Counted from the stretch's first letter, positions 55,280 to 63,044 are shown. The stretch is 64,000 nt of DNA from Auraticoccus monumenti (GCF_900101785.1 NZ_LT629688.1:3658001-3722000), one strand, 5' to 3'. Notes: a model not told the origin generated them from the letters alone. Numbers and translations: made by a program.

Positions 55280-56399
55280 CTAGGGACGCACCAACCGCCA
55301 CTCCCCCTGCGAGGTCAGCTGCACCTGGCCCTCCTCCTCCAACCAGGCCAGCGCGGCCAGGCACTCGGGCAGCTCCCGACCGGCCCGCAGCGAGATGTCC
55401 CCGACCGTCAGCGAGCCCCGGGCCGGCAGCGCCTCACGCACCGCGACCGCCGCCTCGTCCCAGTCGTCCATCAACCGGCGCTGACCGTGGGCCCGCTCGG
55501 TTCGGGTGGCCTCCAGCGGGCCGAGCAGCCCGAGCACGTCGGCGGCGCCGGTGACCAGCGCCGCCTCCGCCCCGGCGATGAGCCGGTGCGGTGTGACGGA
55601 CTGGGCCGAGTGCACCGGGCCGGGCACCGCTCCCAGCACCCGTCCGCACCGCAGCGCCCAGCTGGCGGTGTTGCGGGCTCCCGAGCGCGCGGTGGCCTCC
55701 ACCACCACGCACACCTGCGCCAGCGCGGCGATCAGCCGGTTGCGCCCCAGGAACCTCACCTTGGTGGGGTGCTCACCGGGTGGGTGCTCCGAGACCAGGA
55801 CCCCACGGCGGGCGACCTCGTCCAGCAGGGCGCTGTTGCCACGGGGGTAGGCCACGTCCACGCCGCTGGCCAGCACGGCGACAGTGGCCCCTGCCGAGGC
55901 CGCCAGGGCACCCCGGTGCGCCGCCGCGTCGATCCCGTACGCCCCACCGGAGACCACCCCCACGCCCTGGGTGGCGAGGTCCGCGGCCAGGTCGGTGCGA
56001 CCCCCTGGCCGTAGCTGGTCGCCGCCCGCGATCCCACCACGGCCACCGACCGACCCACCGCCTCGGCCAGCGGCACCGGACCGCGCAGCCACAACCCGAT
56101 CGGGAGCCCGCCCCGGTCGACCACCGGTTCTGCGCAGGTGAGGACCTCCAGCCCGTCGGGCCACTCGGTGTCACCGGGCAGCACGAAGCGGGCGCCCGTC
56201 GCCTCCGTGGCCGCCTGCACGCGGTCCAGCCGCAGTGCGGCCACCCGACGCGCCCAGACCGGGGAGTCGGTCCTGGTCCGGACGCCCTCCCACACCTCGG
56301 CCCCGCCCCGCTCGTGCACCAGCGCGGTGACGTCGGAGTCACGGGCTCGCACACGCAGGCGAGCGCCATCCGGGCCGTCCGCTCGTCCAGCCCACCCAT
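55280..56399 (-). pseudogene. dprA: DNA-processing protein DprA, two frameshifts
   Basis: DprA loads RecA onto incoming ssDNA in natural transformation. Three frames must be joined: start to EPV (ERTARMALACVCEP), then DSDVTALVHERGGAEVWEG...VAVVGSRAATSYGQ, then TDLAADLATQGVGVVSGGAYGIDAAAH through the winged-helix end. Shift one is near 56342-56345 (one base missing before GTGAC on the minus strand); shift two is in the G5 run at 56001-56005, where a sixth G restores the frame. Rossmann motifs GSRAATSYG and SGGAYGID otherwise look normal. ATG at 56399 overlaps the comM stop. Confidence 0.85.
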
Positions 56400-56524
56400 C
56401 ACGCCACCAGCCCCTCGGCGGGCTCGCCGCGGCGCATGGCCAGCGCGGTGAGCAGGTGCGCCCGGCTGGGCCGGTCGGCCCCGGCCAGGTCGGCCAGCGT
56501 CCAGCTGACCCGCAGGGTACGCAC
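56399..56524 (-). pseudogene. comM: 3' remnant of comM/yifB (Mg-chelatase-like ATPase)
   Basis: The last ~41 codons of a ComM/YifB protein: RTLRVSWTLADLAGADRPSRAHLLTALAMR matches in parts the family C-terminus, and its TGA overlaps the dprA ATG, the conserved comM-dprA order. Upstream of the GTG at 56524 the frame runs into TAG and family sequence stops, replaced by lower-GC unrelated DNA. ComM is a branch-migration helicase for transformation. The rest of the gene is either on the far side of the inserted element or lost. Confidence 0.78.
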
Positions 56525-56670
56525 CTATCTACCTTTAGTTCCACCCTTGTAATTCGCGGCCCCGTCGCGCATAGTATTTAACGGACCCAATCTGAGCGCC
56601 ATGAGTCGCCTCCCTGTCCCGTCGATGTAATCGCCTCGACGTCGGTGCAGTCCAGCGCGGGGAGCCCGCC

Positions 56671-56823
56671 ATGACCTTGACCCTTTACAGCCTTCTGGTA
56701 GTAGCCATCTTCTGCTCTGCCCGACTCGCCCTCGCCTTCATGGCTCTTCGCGGGGTGCCGCCACGGCACCGCGCAGAAGTCCTCGAAGGTCTTGCTAAAT
56801 GCTTCCGTTGGTGGAGGCGCTAG
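56671..56823 (+). CDS. 50-aa single-helix membrane protein
   Basis: A small reading frame with GGGGAG six bases before the ATG encodes 50 aa: one hydrophobic helix (LTLYSLLVVAIFCSARLALAFMAL) and a basic cytoplasmic tail (LRGVPPRHRAEVLEGLAKCFRWWRR split by me into parts). Similar short proteins occur on actinobacterial integrative elements. Function unknown. Confidence 0.5.
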   Translation: MTLTLYSLLVVAIFCSARLALAFMALRGVPPRHRAEVLEGLAKCFRWWRR

Positions 56824-56946
56824 GCGCAAGTAGCCGCTGCTGGCGCGGGTCACATCTCTGCTGATTCGCCTGCTCTTGGCTGCAGGGCAGCCGGTCCCCC
56901 ACCACACCTCCTCCCGGGTCACTGTCAGGGGGACGGCCTCCCGCCG

Positions 56947-56997
56947 CACCCGCCCCCGAGGGGCACGCACCACGCACCACCCGCCCCCGAGGGGCAC
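56947..56997. repeat. 20-bp direct repeat
   Basis: CACCCGCCCCCGAGGGGCAC occurs at 56947-56966 and 56978-56997 (period 31) in the gene-poor stretch between the comM junction and the capsid gene. Each copy has CCCC/GGGG able to pair. Confidence 0.8.
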
Positions 56998-57086
56998 CCC
57001 GCAGCGGCCCGTGGCCCGCGAGGACACACCACGTCACTCGCGCGCCACCCACCCATCTCGGCGCGCCAACCCCGAGAGCAGAAATC

Positions 57087-57965
57087 ATGGCCATGAACAC
57101 CGAGACCGGCTCCGCCCTCCTGCGGCCCGAGCAGGTCCACGACCTCATCATCAAGCCGCTCCAGCAGGAGTCGGCCGCCCTCCAGACCGCCACCGTCGTA
57201 GTCACCGACAGCAAGGACATCCGGATCCCCATCTGGAACGCCGACCCGTCCGCCGCGTGGGTGCAGGAGGGCCAGCAGATCCCGATGTCGGACGCCGACG
57301 TCGATGAGCTCGTGGTCATCCCCAGCAAGTTGGCCGGACTCAGCAAGATCAGCCGCGAAGTGGCTGAGGACTCCAGCCCCGAGGCGTCGGAGCAGGTCGG
57401 GCTCGGCCTGCGAGGCGACCTCCAGGTGAAGCTCGACGCCGCCTACTTCGGCAACCTCGCCGCTCCCGCCTCCGAGGGCCTCGGCAGCCTGACCGACGAG
57501 GTCACCACCGTCACCGGCGCGTTCACCAACCTCGACATGTTCGCCGAGGCCGCCGCCGGTGTCGAGGCGCTCGGCACGACCGTCGACACCTGGGTGGCGC
57601 GCCCCACACCGCCCTGGCCCTCGGTCGGCTCAAGAAGGCCGACGGATCCAACGAGCCGCTGCTCGCCCTCGACCCCACCCAGCCCAGCCCAGCCCAGCCG
57701 GATCATCGAGGGGCGGCCGCTGCGCGTCACCGCCGCCGTCGCCCCCGGCCTCGTCTGGGCCATCCTCCGCGCCCGCGTCCACGTCGTGACCCGCCGCGAC
57801 GCCGAGGTGACCGTCGACCGGTCGTGGTTCTTCACGTCGGACTCGGTCGCGGTCCGCGCCACCATGCGGGTCGGGTTCGGGTTCGCCCACCCCGAGGCCG
57901 TCGCCCTGGTCACCCCAGGCCAGGGCCTGAGCAGCCGAATGAGGGCTGGCCCACTCCTCAGGTAG
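57087..57965 (+). CDS. phage HK97-type major capsid protein, damaged
   Basis: 292-codon frame of the phage_capsid (HK97) family: DLIIKPLQQESAALQTATVV, WVQEGQQIPMSDADVDELVVIPSKLAGLSKISREVAEDS and the C-terminal half PLRVTAAVAPGLVWAI...GFAFAHPEAVALVTP-like end. Between about 57600 and 57690 the correct protein (HTALALGRLKKADGSNEPLLALDPTQP) is in another frame: one C appears lost in the C4 run at 57602-57605, and ten extra bases in a CCCAG repeat (four units, 57678-57697) bring the frame back. About 30 residues are scrambled, so a working capsid is unlikely. Confidence 0.7.
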   Translation: MAMNTETGSALLRPEQVHDLIIKPLQQESAALQTATVVVTDSKDIRIPIWNADPSAAWVQEGQQIPMSDADVDELVVIPSKLAGLSKISREVAEDSSPEASEQVGLGLRGDLQVKLDAAYFGNLAAPASEGLGSLTDEVTTVTGAFTNLDMFAEAAAGVEALGTTVDTWVARPTPPWPSVGSRRPTDPTSRCSPSTPPSPAQPSRIIEGRPLRVTAAVAPGLVWAILRARVHVVTRRDAEVTVDRSWFFTSDSVAVRATMRVGFGFAHPEAVALVTPGQGLSSRMRAGPLLR

Positions 57966-58004
57966 CCAGCCCCCATCCCCGCTCCTATAGAAGGAGAGGT
58001 CGAC

Positions 58005-58290
58005 GTGACCCCCGCTACCCCACCTGCTCCGGCCTCCGCCTGTACGGGTGGACGTTCGAGCACCACGCCGGCTGCCCCACCTGGCAGGCCGAGGACACCA
58101 CCCAAGCCGCCGACGCCGAACGGATGGCCACCTCCCCCGGACGGACGGTCACCCGATCCGCCACCCCCGCAGAGATCCTCCTGGTGAGGGCCATGGGAAA
58201 GGAGATCGGGGATCAGGTCACCACCACCGTCCGCCCAGCTCGCGAGGTCGCCACCGCACCATCGGCGACCACGACCCGGAGACGTCGTGA
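58005..58290 (+). pseudogene. small phage gene, frameshifted
   Basis: GTG at 58005 has AAGGAG eight bases upstream. After VTP the likely frame is RYPTCSGLRLYGWTFEHHAGCPTWQAEDTTQAADAERMA (in parts), which needs one extra C in the C5 run 58009-58013. A second shift near 58250 leads to the end IGDHDPETS. No named family; a Cys-x-His-like motif HHAGCPTW is present. Confidence 0.5.
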
Positions 58291-58693
58291 ACTACCGCGT
58301 CCGACCGTAGCGCAAGCGCGCGAACAAGGGCCGCGACTCGTCCGTGTCCGGCCCCAGGCCGCCGCTCTCAAGGCCAGCGACGACGGTCAGTTCTGCTGGA
58401 TCTGCGGCGCCGAAATCGACCGCACGCTGCCCACCCGGATGAGCAACGACCCGGCCTACTGGACCGTCGACCACAACCCGCCACTGGCCGATGGCGGCAG
58501 TCTGTTCACCGGCATGAAGCCCGCGCATAAGGGCTGTAACTCCTCCGAGGGCGGGAAGCTCGGGCACGCCTGGATGCTCGCCGCGAGGGGACAGACGGCC
58601 CCACCGGCGACCTCGCAGCCCCGCACCGCCTACCGGCTACCCCAGGACGCGCACGACCTCGACGACGGCTGGGAGCGCAGCCGCGCCTGGTGA
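58287..58693 (+). pseudogene. HNH endonuclease, 5' end frameshifted
   Basis: Phage HNH nuclease. The zinc/HNH core is intact in one frame: CWICGAEIDRTLP, WTVDHNPPLADGG and MKPAHKGCNSSEGGKLGHA. The N-terminal basic part (RKRANKGRDSS, normal for these nucleases) lies in another frame near 58310, behind an in-frame TAG from the GTG at 58287, so the start is disrupted. HNH proteins near capsid genes aid genome packaging in tailed phages. Confidence 0.6.
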
Positions 58694-58773
58694 CCCAAGG
58701 GGGTGACCCCCAGACACACTGTGACGACATGCCCCGGCGACTGGGCGCTCACTCTCCCAGATCTCCGAAATCA

Positions 58774-58788
58774 TGTGACTAGGTCACA
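58774..58788. promoter_or_regulatory. palindrome upstream of the TIR gene
   Basis: TGTGACTAGGTCACA has 6-bp arms around a 3-base centre, 50 bases before the TIR start. It resembles a CRP/FNR half-site pair but with a five-base spacer instead of six. Could be an operator for the TIR gene. Confidence 0.35.
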
Positions 58789-58825
58789 ACTCGGTCTCAG
58801 CGCCCCATCAGGTCTGCATGGGCCC

Positions 58826-58831
58826 TAGGCT
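58826..58831 (+). promoter_or_regulatory. possible -10 element of a leaderless TIR transcript
   Basis: TAGGCT ends six bases before the GTG start of the TIR gene, the spacing expected when transcription begins at the start codon itself. No clear -35 and no ribosome binding site, consistent with a leaderless mRNA, common in actinobacteria. Confidence 0.4.
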
Positions 58832-58837
58832 CGCCTC

Positions 58838-59734
58838 GTGGCTCCCGGCGACTACCCCAAATCCGTATTCATCAGTTGGTCAGGCGAGCCCTCCCGTAGG
58901 GTCGCGCGGGCACTACACGAGGCTATCCACCTTGTGTTCGACCGTATAGATCCTTGGATGTCCGACAGGGATATCGCGGCGGGATCTAGGGGTGCTGAGG
59001 AGATTCACAACGGCCTAAACGGTGCCGTGGCAGGTGTGCTCATTGTGACGCCTGAGAACCAGGACCGCCCCTGGCTGAATTACGAGGCCGGGGCACTTGG
59101 GCGGCAAGTTACGGACGTGGATACACGGGTGGTTCCGGTTCTAGTCGGGTTTACCTCAGCGGCTGACCTGCGCGGCCCCTTGGCCACTTACCAGGCCGTT
59201 AAGGGAGACCGGAGTGGGTTTCTCCGCGTGTTTACATTGCTGTGCCTACTCGGCGGCATCGGTGAGGGTCGCGCTGAAGTCAAACTTGATGCTGCGTGGG
59301 CCGTCTTGGAGGCTGCTCTCGGGGACGCGGAGGCGACGCTTGCGGAAACAACAGAACCAGCGCCCCAGGAGCGCGACGAAGATACCCGCAAGACGGACGA
59401 AATGCTCCTACTCCTGCGCGGGATCTCCCATCGAGTTGATCGCTTGGAGCGCCGTGGCGTACCGGCCGAATCTGCGTCCGCCAACCTAGAACGGGCGGTA
59501 AGCAGGCAACTGGATGCGGACGCCGAGAGGGCTCGCCTCCGGGACAGCATCGCCCTGACTGAAGACTTGATTAACGGCATACAGAACAATCTTGAAATCG
59601 ACCACAATCTTTCCGCGGCCGAACGTGCACGGCAAGAGCGCGCCGCGGCTAATATGATGACTGCCCTCGATCTTGATAAGAGGCGTCTGAATGAATTGAG
59701 CCATGGGCGACGCCGTGTTGCCGACCGACCCTGA
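58838..59734 (+). CDS. TIR-domain protein with coiled-coil tail (candidate anti-phage NADase)
   Basis: A 298-aa protein. The TIR domain (1-~145) starts KSVFISWSGEPSRRVARAL, has PWMSDRDIAAGSR and VLIVTPENQDRPWLNYEAGALGR; W79-x3-E83 is the WxxxE-type motif with the catalytic glutamate of NAD-cleaving bacterial TIRs. From ~165 on it is charged coiled coil (RTEEML/RVDRLERRG, then RDSIALTEDLINGIQ...). Intact, with AT-rich codons unlike the chromosome, inside a decayed prophage. No Thoeris ThsA, cyclase or SIR2 partner is adjacent; single-gene abortive infection or an unlinked partner is possible. GTG start. Confidence 0.85.
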   Translation: MAPGDYPKSVFISWSGEPSRRVARALHEAIHLVFDRIDPWMSDRDIAAGSRGAEEIHNGLNGAVAGVLIVTPENQDRPWLNYEAGALGRQVTDVDTRVVPVLVGFTSAADLRGPLATYQAVKGDRSGFLRVFTLLCLLGGIGEGRAEVKLDAAWAVLEAALGDAEATLAETTEPAPQERDEDTRKTDEMLLLLRGISHRVDRLERRGVPAESASANLERAVSRQLDADAERARLRDSIALTEDLINGIQNNLEIDHNLSAAERARQERAAANMMTALDLDKRRLNELSHGRRRVADRP

Positions 59735-59822
59735 TCCCGCAGGTCGGTCGGCAAGACCGGGTTAGCCCTTGAGCGCGCCCTGCCAGGTGGACTCCGCCTC
59801 TGGCGCCAAGCCCACCGCACCG

Positions 59823-59997
59823 ATGCCGATGTCCATCGCGGTGGCCGACTCGTACGGGGACAGGTACGGCCGCTTCGGTCATCCCATCGGCGGGGAGGTG
59901 GAGTCCGAGTTCGTAACGATAATCGTGCGCGATCACCTCAGCGCGGAGGAGCCCAAGGGCCCTCGACGTCCTCCCGTCCGAGGTCTCCGACCTGTAA
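59823..59997 (+). pseudogene. small phage-type gene with a frameshift
   Basis: ATG at 59823 reads MPMSIAVADSYGDRYGRFGHPIGGEVESEFVTIIVRDHLSAEE (in parts), after which the plausible end RALDVLPSEVSDL is in another frame near 59950. No named family recognised. Its stop is followed at once by the remnant at 60005. Confidence 0.4.
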
Positions 59998-60004
59998 GGG
60001 CGCG

Positions 60005-60157
60005 AGCAACCTCGTTACCCTGCAGATCGGCGACAACGGCGAGAAGCGGACGGTGATCGTCACCCTGACCGACTTCCGCAAGCTCATCGCGGACGACGTG
60101 GTCAAGAACGCCCGTAGCACCCGCGGGCGGCGTCCCGGCTACTCCCCGAAGTCCTGA
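60005..60157 (+). pseudogene. 5'-truncated small coding remnant
   Basis: About 50 codons read SNLVTLQIGDNGEKRTVIVTLTDF, then RKLIADDVVKNARSTRGRRPGYSPKS and stop. The pattern is protein-like but no start codon or ribosome site is present in frame. Possibly the rest of a small DNA-binding or scaffold protein; unrecognised. Confidence 0.4.
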
Positions 60158-60244
60158 CGACCCCCCACAGCCCCCATCCAGTACCGTTCGCGGTGACAGG
60201 GGTGGGCTTTCAACGTCCCGAGCGTTAGCCATAGGAGGCTACAG

Positions 60245-60811
60245 GTGAAGTTGCTTGCTGCGATAGTGAAGTACACCCTGTCGACCGCCCTGCTTCGCAC
60301 TCTACCCATCAGCCGTCAAGAGAACGTTTTACCCCAGCCTGTAGATGTATCTCCGATCGTGGAAGCTATCCACCGCGATGGTGCACAAACACGGCTACGG
60401 TTACTCAAACTCGAGGTCAGTCTCACTGGCAAAACAGAGTTCCCGCCGCGCAGTTGGCGGAATTTCCTCTCCGCTGTCATGTCACAACTCATCGCTGGGC
60501 TACTCACCGCAGCTATCATCGGCACTGTTGTATACGCCGTAGCGATCGATCGCGCAGATCCGCGGTTCCTCGAACTGGCAGTGCAAGGCTGGACGGTTGT
60601 CATCATCCTTCTAGTGACGTTCGGGACTCTATTGTTGGTGGTGAAGATCCTGTTCTCGGTGCTGTCCGTGACCGAGACCCCGACCAGGCGCAGCCTTGCC
60701 GCCTTATTGAGCGTCACAGTTGCGTTATGGGCACTTTCCATATGGCAAGCCCCACGACTTATACCGTTCGTCTCAAGAGTCGTACGTGTACTAATCACGG
60801 GACAACCATAG
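60245..60811 (+). CDS. membrane protein with three helices, unrecognised
   Basis: A 188-aa protein with AGGAGG ten bases before a GTG start. Residues 1-85 are soluble/amphipathic (SPIVEAIHRDGAQTRLRLLKLEVSLTGKTEFPPRSW in parts), then three membrane helices: LIAGLLTAAIIGTVVYAVAI, WTVVIILLVTFGTLLLVVKI and LAALLSVTVALWALSIW. AT-rich and intact, unlike its decayed neighbours. Could be a membrane effector of the island, perhaps with the TIR gene 0.5 kb upstream; unproven. Confidence 0.6.
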   Translation: MKLLAAIVKYTLSTALLRTLPISRQENVLPQPVDVSPIVEAIHRDGAQTRLRLLKLEVSLTGKTEFPPRSWRNFLSAVMSQLIAGLLTAAIIGTVVYAVAIDRADPRFLELAVQGWTVVIILLVTFGTLLLVVKILFSVLSVTETPTRRSLAALLSVTVALWALSIWQAPRLIPFVSRVVRVLITGQP

Positions 60812-60972
60812 GCCCAGCGTCCCTACTACTTTAGGGACTGAACTAGTACGAGGCCTCACAAGCTACTTTCTCGTCTCGGGGCCTGCCGCAGCGCTTCAGC
60901 TAAGCCCGCCATTGACATCATCACCAAGCACCTCAAGTCTGTTCGTTCTACGGCCATGGCGGGAGGCTTCTC

Positions 60973-61277
60973 ATGCGATACACCGAACCGGTCTCGGTCG
61001 ATCTGGTGGTCACCAGTCCCGCGTCGCTCGATGAGTGTGCACACGCCCTCAACGGCGAGGCGTCCGAGGTCACACCCTCAAGCTAGCGATCGACACCGAG
61101 CCGGTGTTCGCCCTACGTCTCGCCCACGCGTACCACGACGCCAACACGCTAGAGGGGTTCGCGGTGTTCCCTGACGGCGTCGACCGACGAGTAACGCTCT
61201 CCCAAGGTTCCCACAACGTCATTCTGCATTACATGGAGCGACCTCGCCCTGATCCCACCTGCCGCCCTGAACTCTGA
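60973..61277 (+). pseudogene. small island gene with a frameshift
   Basis: GGGAGG precedes ATG at 60973. MRYTEPVSVDLVVTSPASLDECAHALNGEASE is followed by a stop unless one base is restored near 61075, after which LKLAIDTEPVFALRLAHAYHDANTLEGFAVFPDGVDRRVTL continues (sequence given in part). About 100 aa when repaired. No named family recognised; the repaired frame looks well conserved in composition. Confidence 0.5.
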
Positions 61278-61317
61278 GCCGCGCCGTGCGATTTAGTGAC
61301 AAGACTTAGGAGGAAGC

Positions 61318-61636
61318 ATGATCAAGGTGCTCTCATCCCCTACGACAGCAAAGCGGCGCTCAGCGTCCAGGAGCTCGACGGCACACTGCACAGCTACCAG
61401 CAGATCGTGGGCGGCTACATCGACGCCGTGTCCATCGGTGTCGCCACGCTCTTCGTGAACTAGGAGGGCAAGTTGATGCGCCTGCCTGTCAAGACTCGGG
61501 CAACGTGGTTCCTCCACCACCTGCTCGGGAGGCCAGACCGCGCCATCATCGTTGGCAACACCTGGCCGGCCCGCCGGATGACCAAGGACGTACCACAGAC
61601 GTGGACGCCAGCGCACTCACCTACTTCCAACTGTGA
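61318..61636 (+). pseudogene. DUF3846-like protein, two frameshifts and an amber codon
   Basis: TTAGGAGG gives a strong ribosome site before ATG 61318. Repaired, it reads MIKVL-IPYDSKAALSVQELDGTLHSYQQIVGGYIDAV, then SIGVATLFVN, TAG (61461-61463, likely once GAG), EGKLMRLPVKTRATWFLHHLL and LAGPPDDQGRTTDVDASAL. This is the DUF3846 layout found on actinobacterial plasmids and phages. Shifts lie near 61332 and 61560. Role of the family unknown. Confidence 0.6.
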
Positions 61637-61705
61637 GGCACCACCCACCGGGCAACTCGGTGGGTTCTACACGTCCGGTCACCCAAAACCAGTACGGTCC
61701 TGGGC

Positions 61706-62293
61706 ATGGAGTTGGGGTCGCTCGCTGAGTGGTTTGGGGCTGTAGGGACCATCGGGGCCGTCGGTGTGGCTCTCTACTTCTCGCAGCACGAGTCACAACG
61801 AAGCAGACGCCGAGAGGCGGATCTTGTGCGCGTCGATTTCGAGGATGCGGACCGAAGATTCCCATCGATCTTTCTCGACAATCGGAACGGTCCAATCTAC
61901 GTCTCGGCCGGTCGTGTTACCCATGTCCGGAAGAGCAACTGGCGAAACTTATTTAGCCAGAAGTACAACGCCGAGTTCGATCCAACTACGATGTTCAAGG
62001 TGGAGCCAAGCTTCACCCGCTGGTTTGGTGACGAGGGTGAGCACGTAGTTTCGCATGGCTCAGTCTCATCAGTCAACACACCGCCGCATGAATACCGATC
62101 CTTTTATGTCATTACAGCCTCCTTTCGGGACAGCCATGGCCAGCTATGGGTTAGACGCCTGAACAGTGACCTCTCGTCGTGGCGATATGTCAGTGAGCAT
62201 CATGCGGATGCGGAGTTCCGTAAGACTCCAGAGGGTCAGCGCCAATGGCACCCGCGACCTCCTGAGCGCCTCGATCCGCCCCCGCCCGCGTGA
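61706..62293 (+). CDS. single-helix membrane-anchored protein, unrecognised
   Basis: A 195-aa protein. The N-terminus LAEWFGAVGTIGAVGVALYFSQHESQRSRRREADL is one membrane helix and a basic stop-transfer/coiled part; the rest (about 45-175) looks like a soluble beta-rich domain. The AEWFGAVGTIGAV-type anchor is common in phage and island proteins. AT-rich codon use. Intact. Ends shortly before the hairpin at 62336-62360. Confidence 0.6.
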   Translation: MELGSLAEWFGAVGTIGAVGVALYFSQHESQRSRRREADLVRVDFEDADRRFPSIFLDNRNGPIYVSAGRVTHVRKSNWRNLFSQKYNAEFDPTTMFKVEPSFTRWFGDEGEHVVSHGSVSSVNTPPHEYRSFYVITASFRDSHGQLWVRRLNSDLSSWRYVSEHHADAEFRKTPEGQRQWHPRPPERLDPPPPA

Positions 62294-62335
62294 TTGGGTT
62301 GGCATAGTTCCCTTTAGGCGGGCGGACATGAAGAG

Positions 62336-62360
62336 GAGCCCCGTTTAACGTCCGGGGCTC
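62336..62360. terminator. terminator-like hairpin
   Basis: GAGCCCCG (62336-62343) and CGGGGCTC (62353-62360) form an 8-bp stem with a 9-base loop between the convergent 61706 gene and the minus-strand pseudogene at 62370. Confidence 0.55.
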
Positions 62361-62369
62361 AAAGACGGT

Positions 62370-62614
62370 TCAGACACAGTTCGGGAGGATGTCAGTGCCG
62401 ACGTAGGACTCGACGAACTGTCGAGCCGTGGGCCAGTCGTCGAGGCTGATGCCGGTCTCTCGTCGTGAGCTTGAAGCAGCTCAGCGGCCAACCGGACAGC
62501 GATTCGTTCCTGGCGATCTTCGATCTCCTCAGCCACCGAGTGAAGCTTGGCGATCTCCTCACTGTGGTCGGTGGTGCGGTAGTGGCGCTCGGCGTCCCCA
62601 GGCAGGCGCTTCAT
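62370..62614 (-). pseudogene. small island gene with a frameshift
   Basis: On the minus strand GGAG precedes ATG 62614: MKRLPGDAERHYRTTDHSEEIAKLHSVAEEIEDRQERIAVRL (in parts), then a one-base loss near 62468 and the end RRETGISLDDWPTARQFVESY. About 82 aa when repaired, helical and charged like phage regulatory or HTH-associated proteins. No named family recognised. Confidence 0.45.
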
Positions 62615-62675
62615 GAGTGCAAGCTCCAGGTGCCGATTGGTGTAACCACGTCGTTGACGTACTTGGCGTGGAAGA

Positions 62676-62903
62676 TCAGTCCCCAGTGAAGCCGGTCCGC
62701 GGCTCATGGAAGAGCAGCGATCGCTCTGAGTCCCACGACAGGTTGATCCGACCGGACTGGCCGGCCATCACGATGAGGCTCTTGACGCCACGGAGCCACG
62801 ACAGCTCCATCGCGACGACTTGATCTTGCGGCTCGTTCTACAGTGCCCGAGCGCTCTGCTCCGGTGAAAGCTCGTAGACCTCGCGGTACTGCCCGAGCCC
62901 CAC
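62676..62903 (-). pseudogene. small island gene with an internal amber codon
   Basis: Minus strand from a GTG at 62903: GLGQYREVYELSPEQSARAL, TAG (62838-62840), then NEPQDQVVAMELSWLRGVKSL, IVMAGQSGRINLSWDSERSL and a TGA stop. One frame throughout apart from the amber, so a nonsense mutation is the simplest reading. Unrecognised family; start uncertain. Confidence 0.4.
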
Positions 62904-62963
62904 GCCGGACAAGGATGGTCAAGGCGCGAAGGCATAGCCCTGAGACTACGTGAGAGCGCCTGT

Positions 62964-62996
62964 GAGCCGGTTTTGTACAGAACCGGCTCTTTATAT
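62964..62996 (+). terminator. intrinsic terminator
   Basis: GAGCCGGTT (62964-62972) and AACCGGCTC (62981-62989) pair perfectly and are followed by TTTATAT, the best rho-independent terminator in the window. It insulates lsr2 from upstream plus-strand transcription. Confidence 0.8.
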
Positions 62997-63044
62997 GCCT
63001 GCACTCGTTAGCGCTCTCGGAAGCGCTTCTGCGCGTCTGCGTAT

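Noticed and set aside
58774-58788. True CRP site
   Set aside because: Half-sites TGTGA/TCACA are separated by five bases rather than six; kept only as an unassigned palindrome.
61077-61089. CCTCAAGCTAGCG matches the anticodon arm of tRNA-Leu at 50707-50719, as if an attachment site
   Set aside because: Only 13 bp, it falls in the middle of a repaired coding frame, and normal chromosomal genes lie between it and the tRNA. Chance is the simpler explanation.
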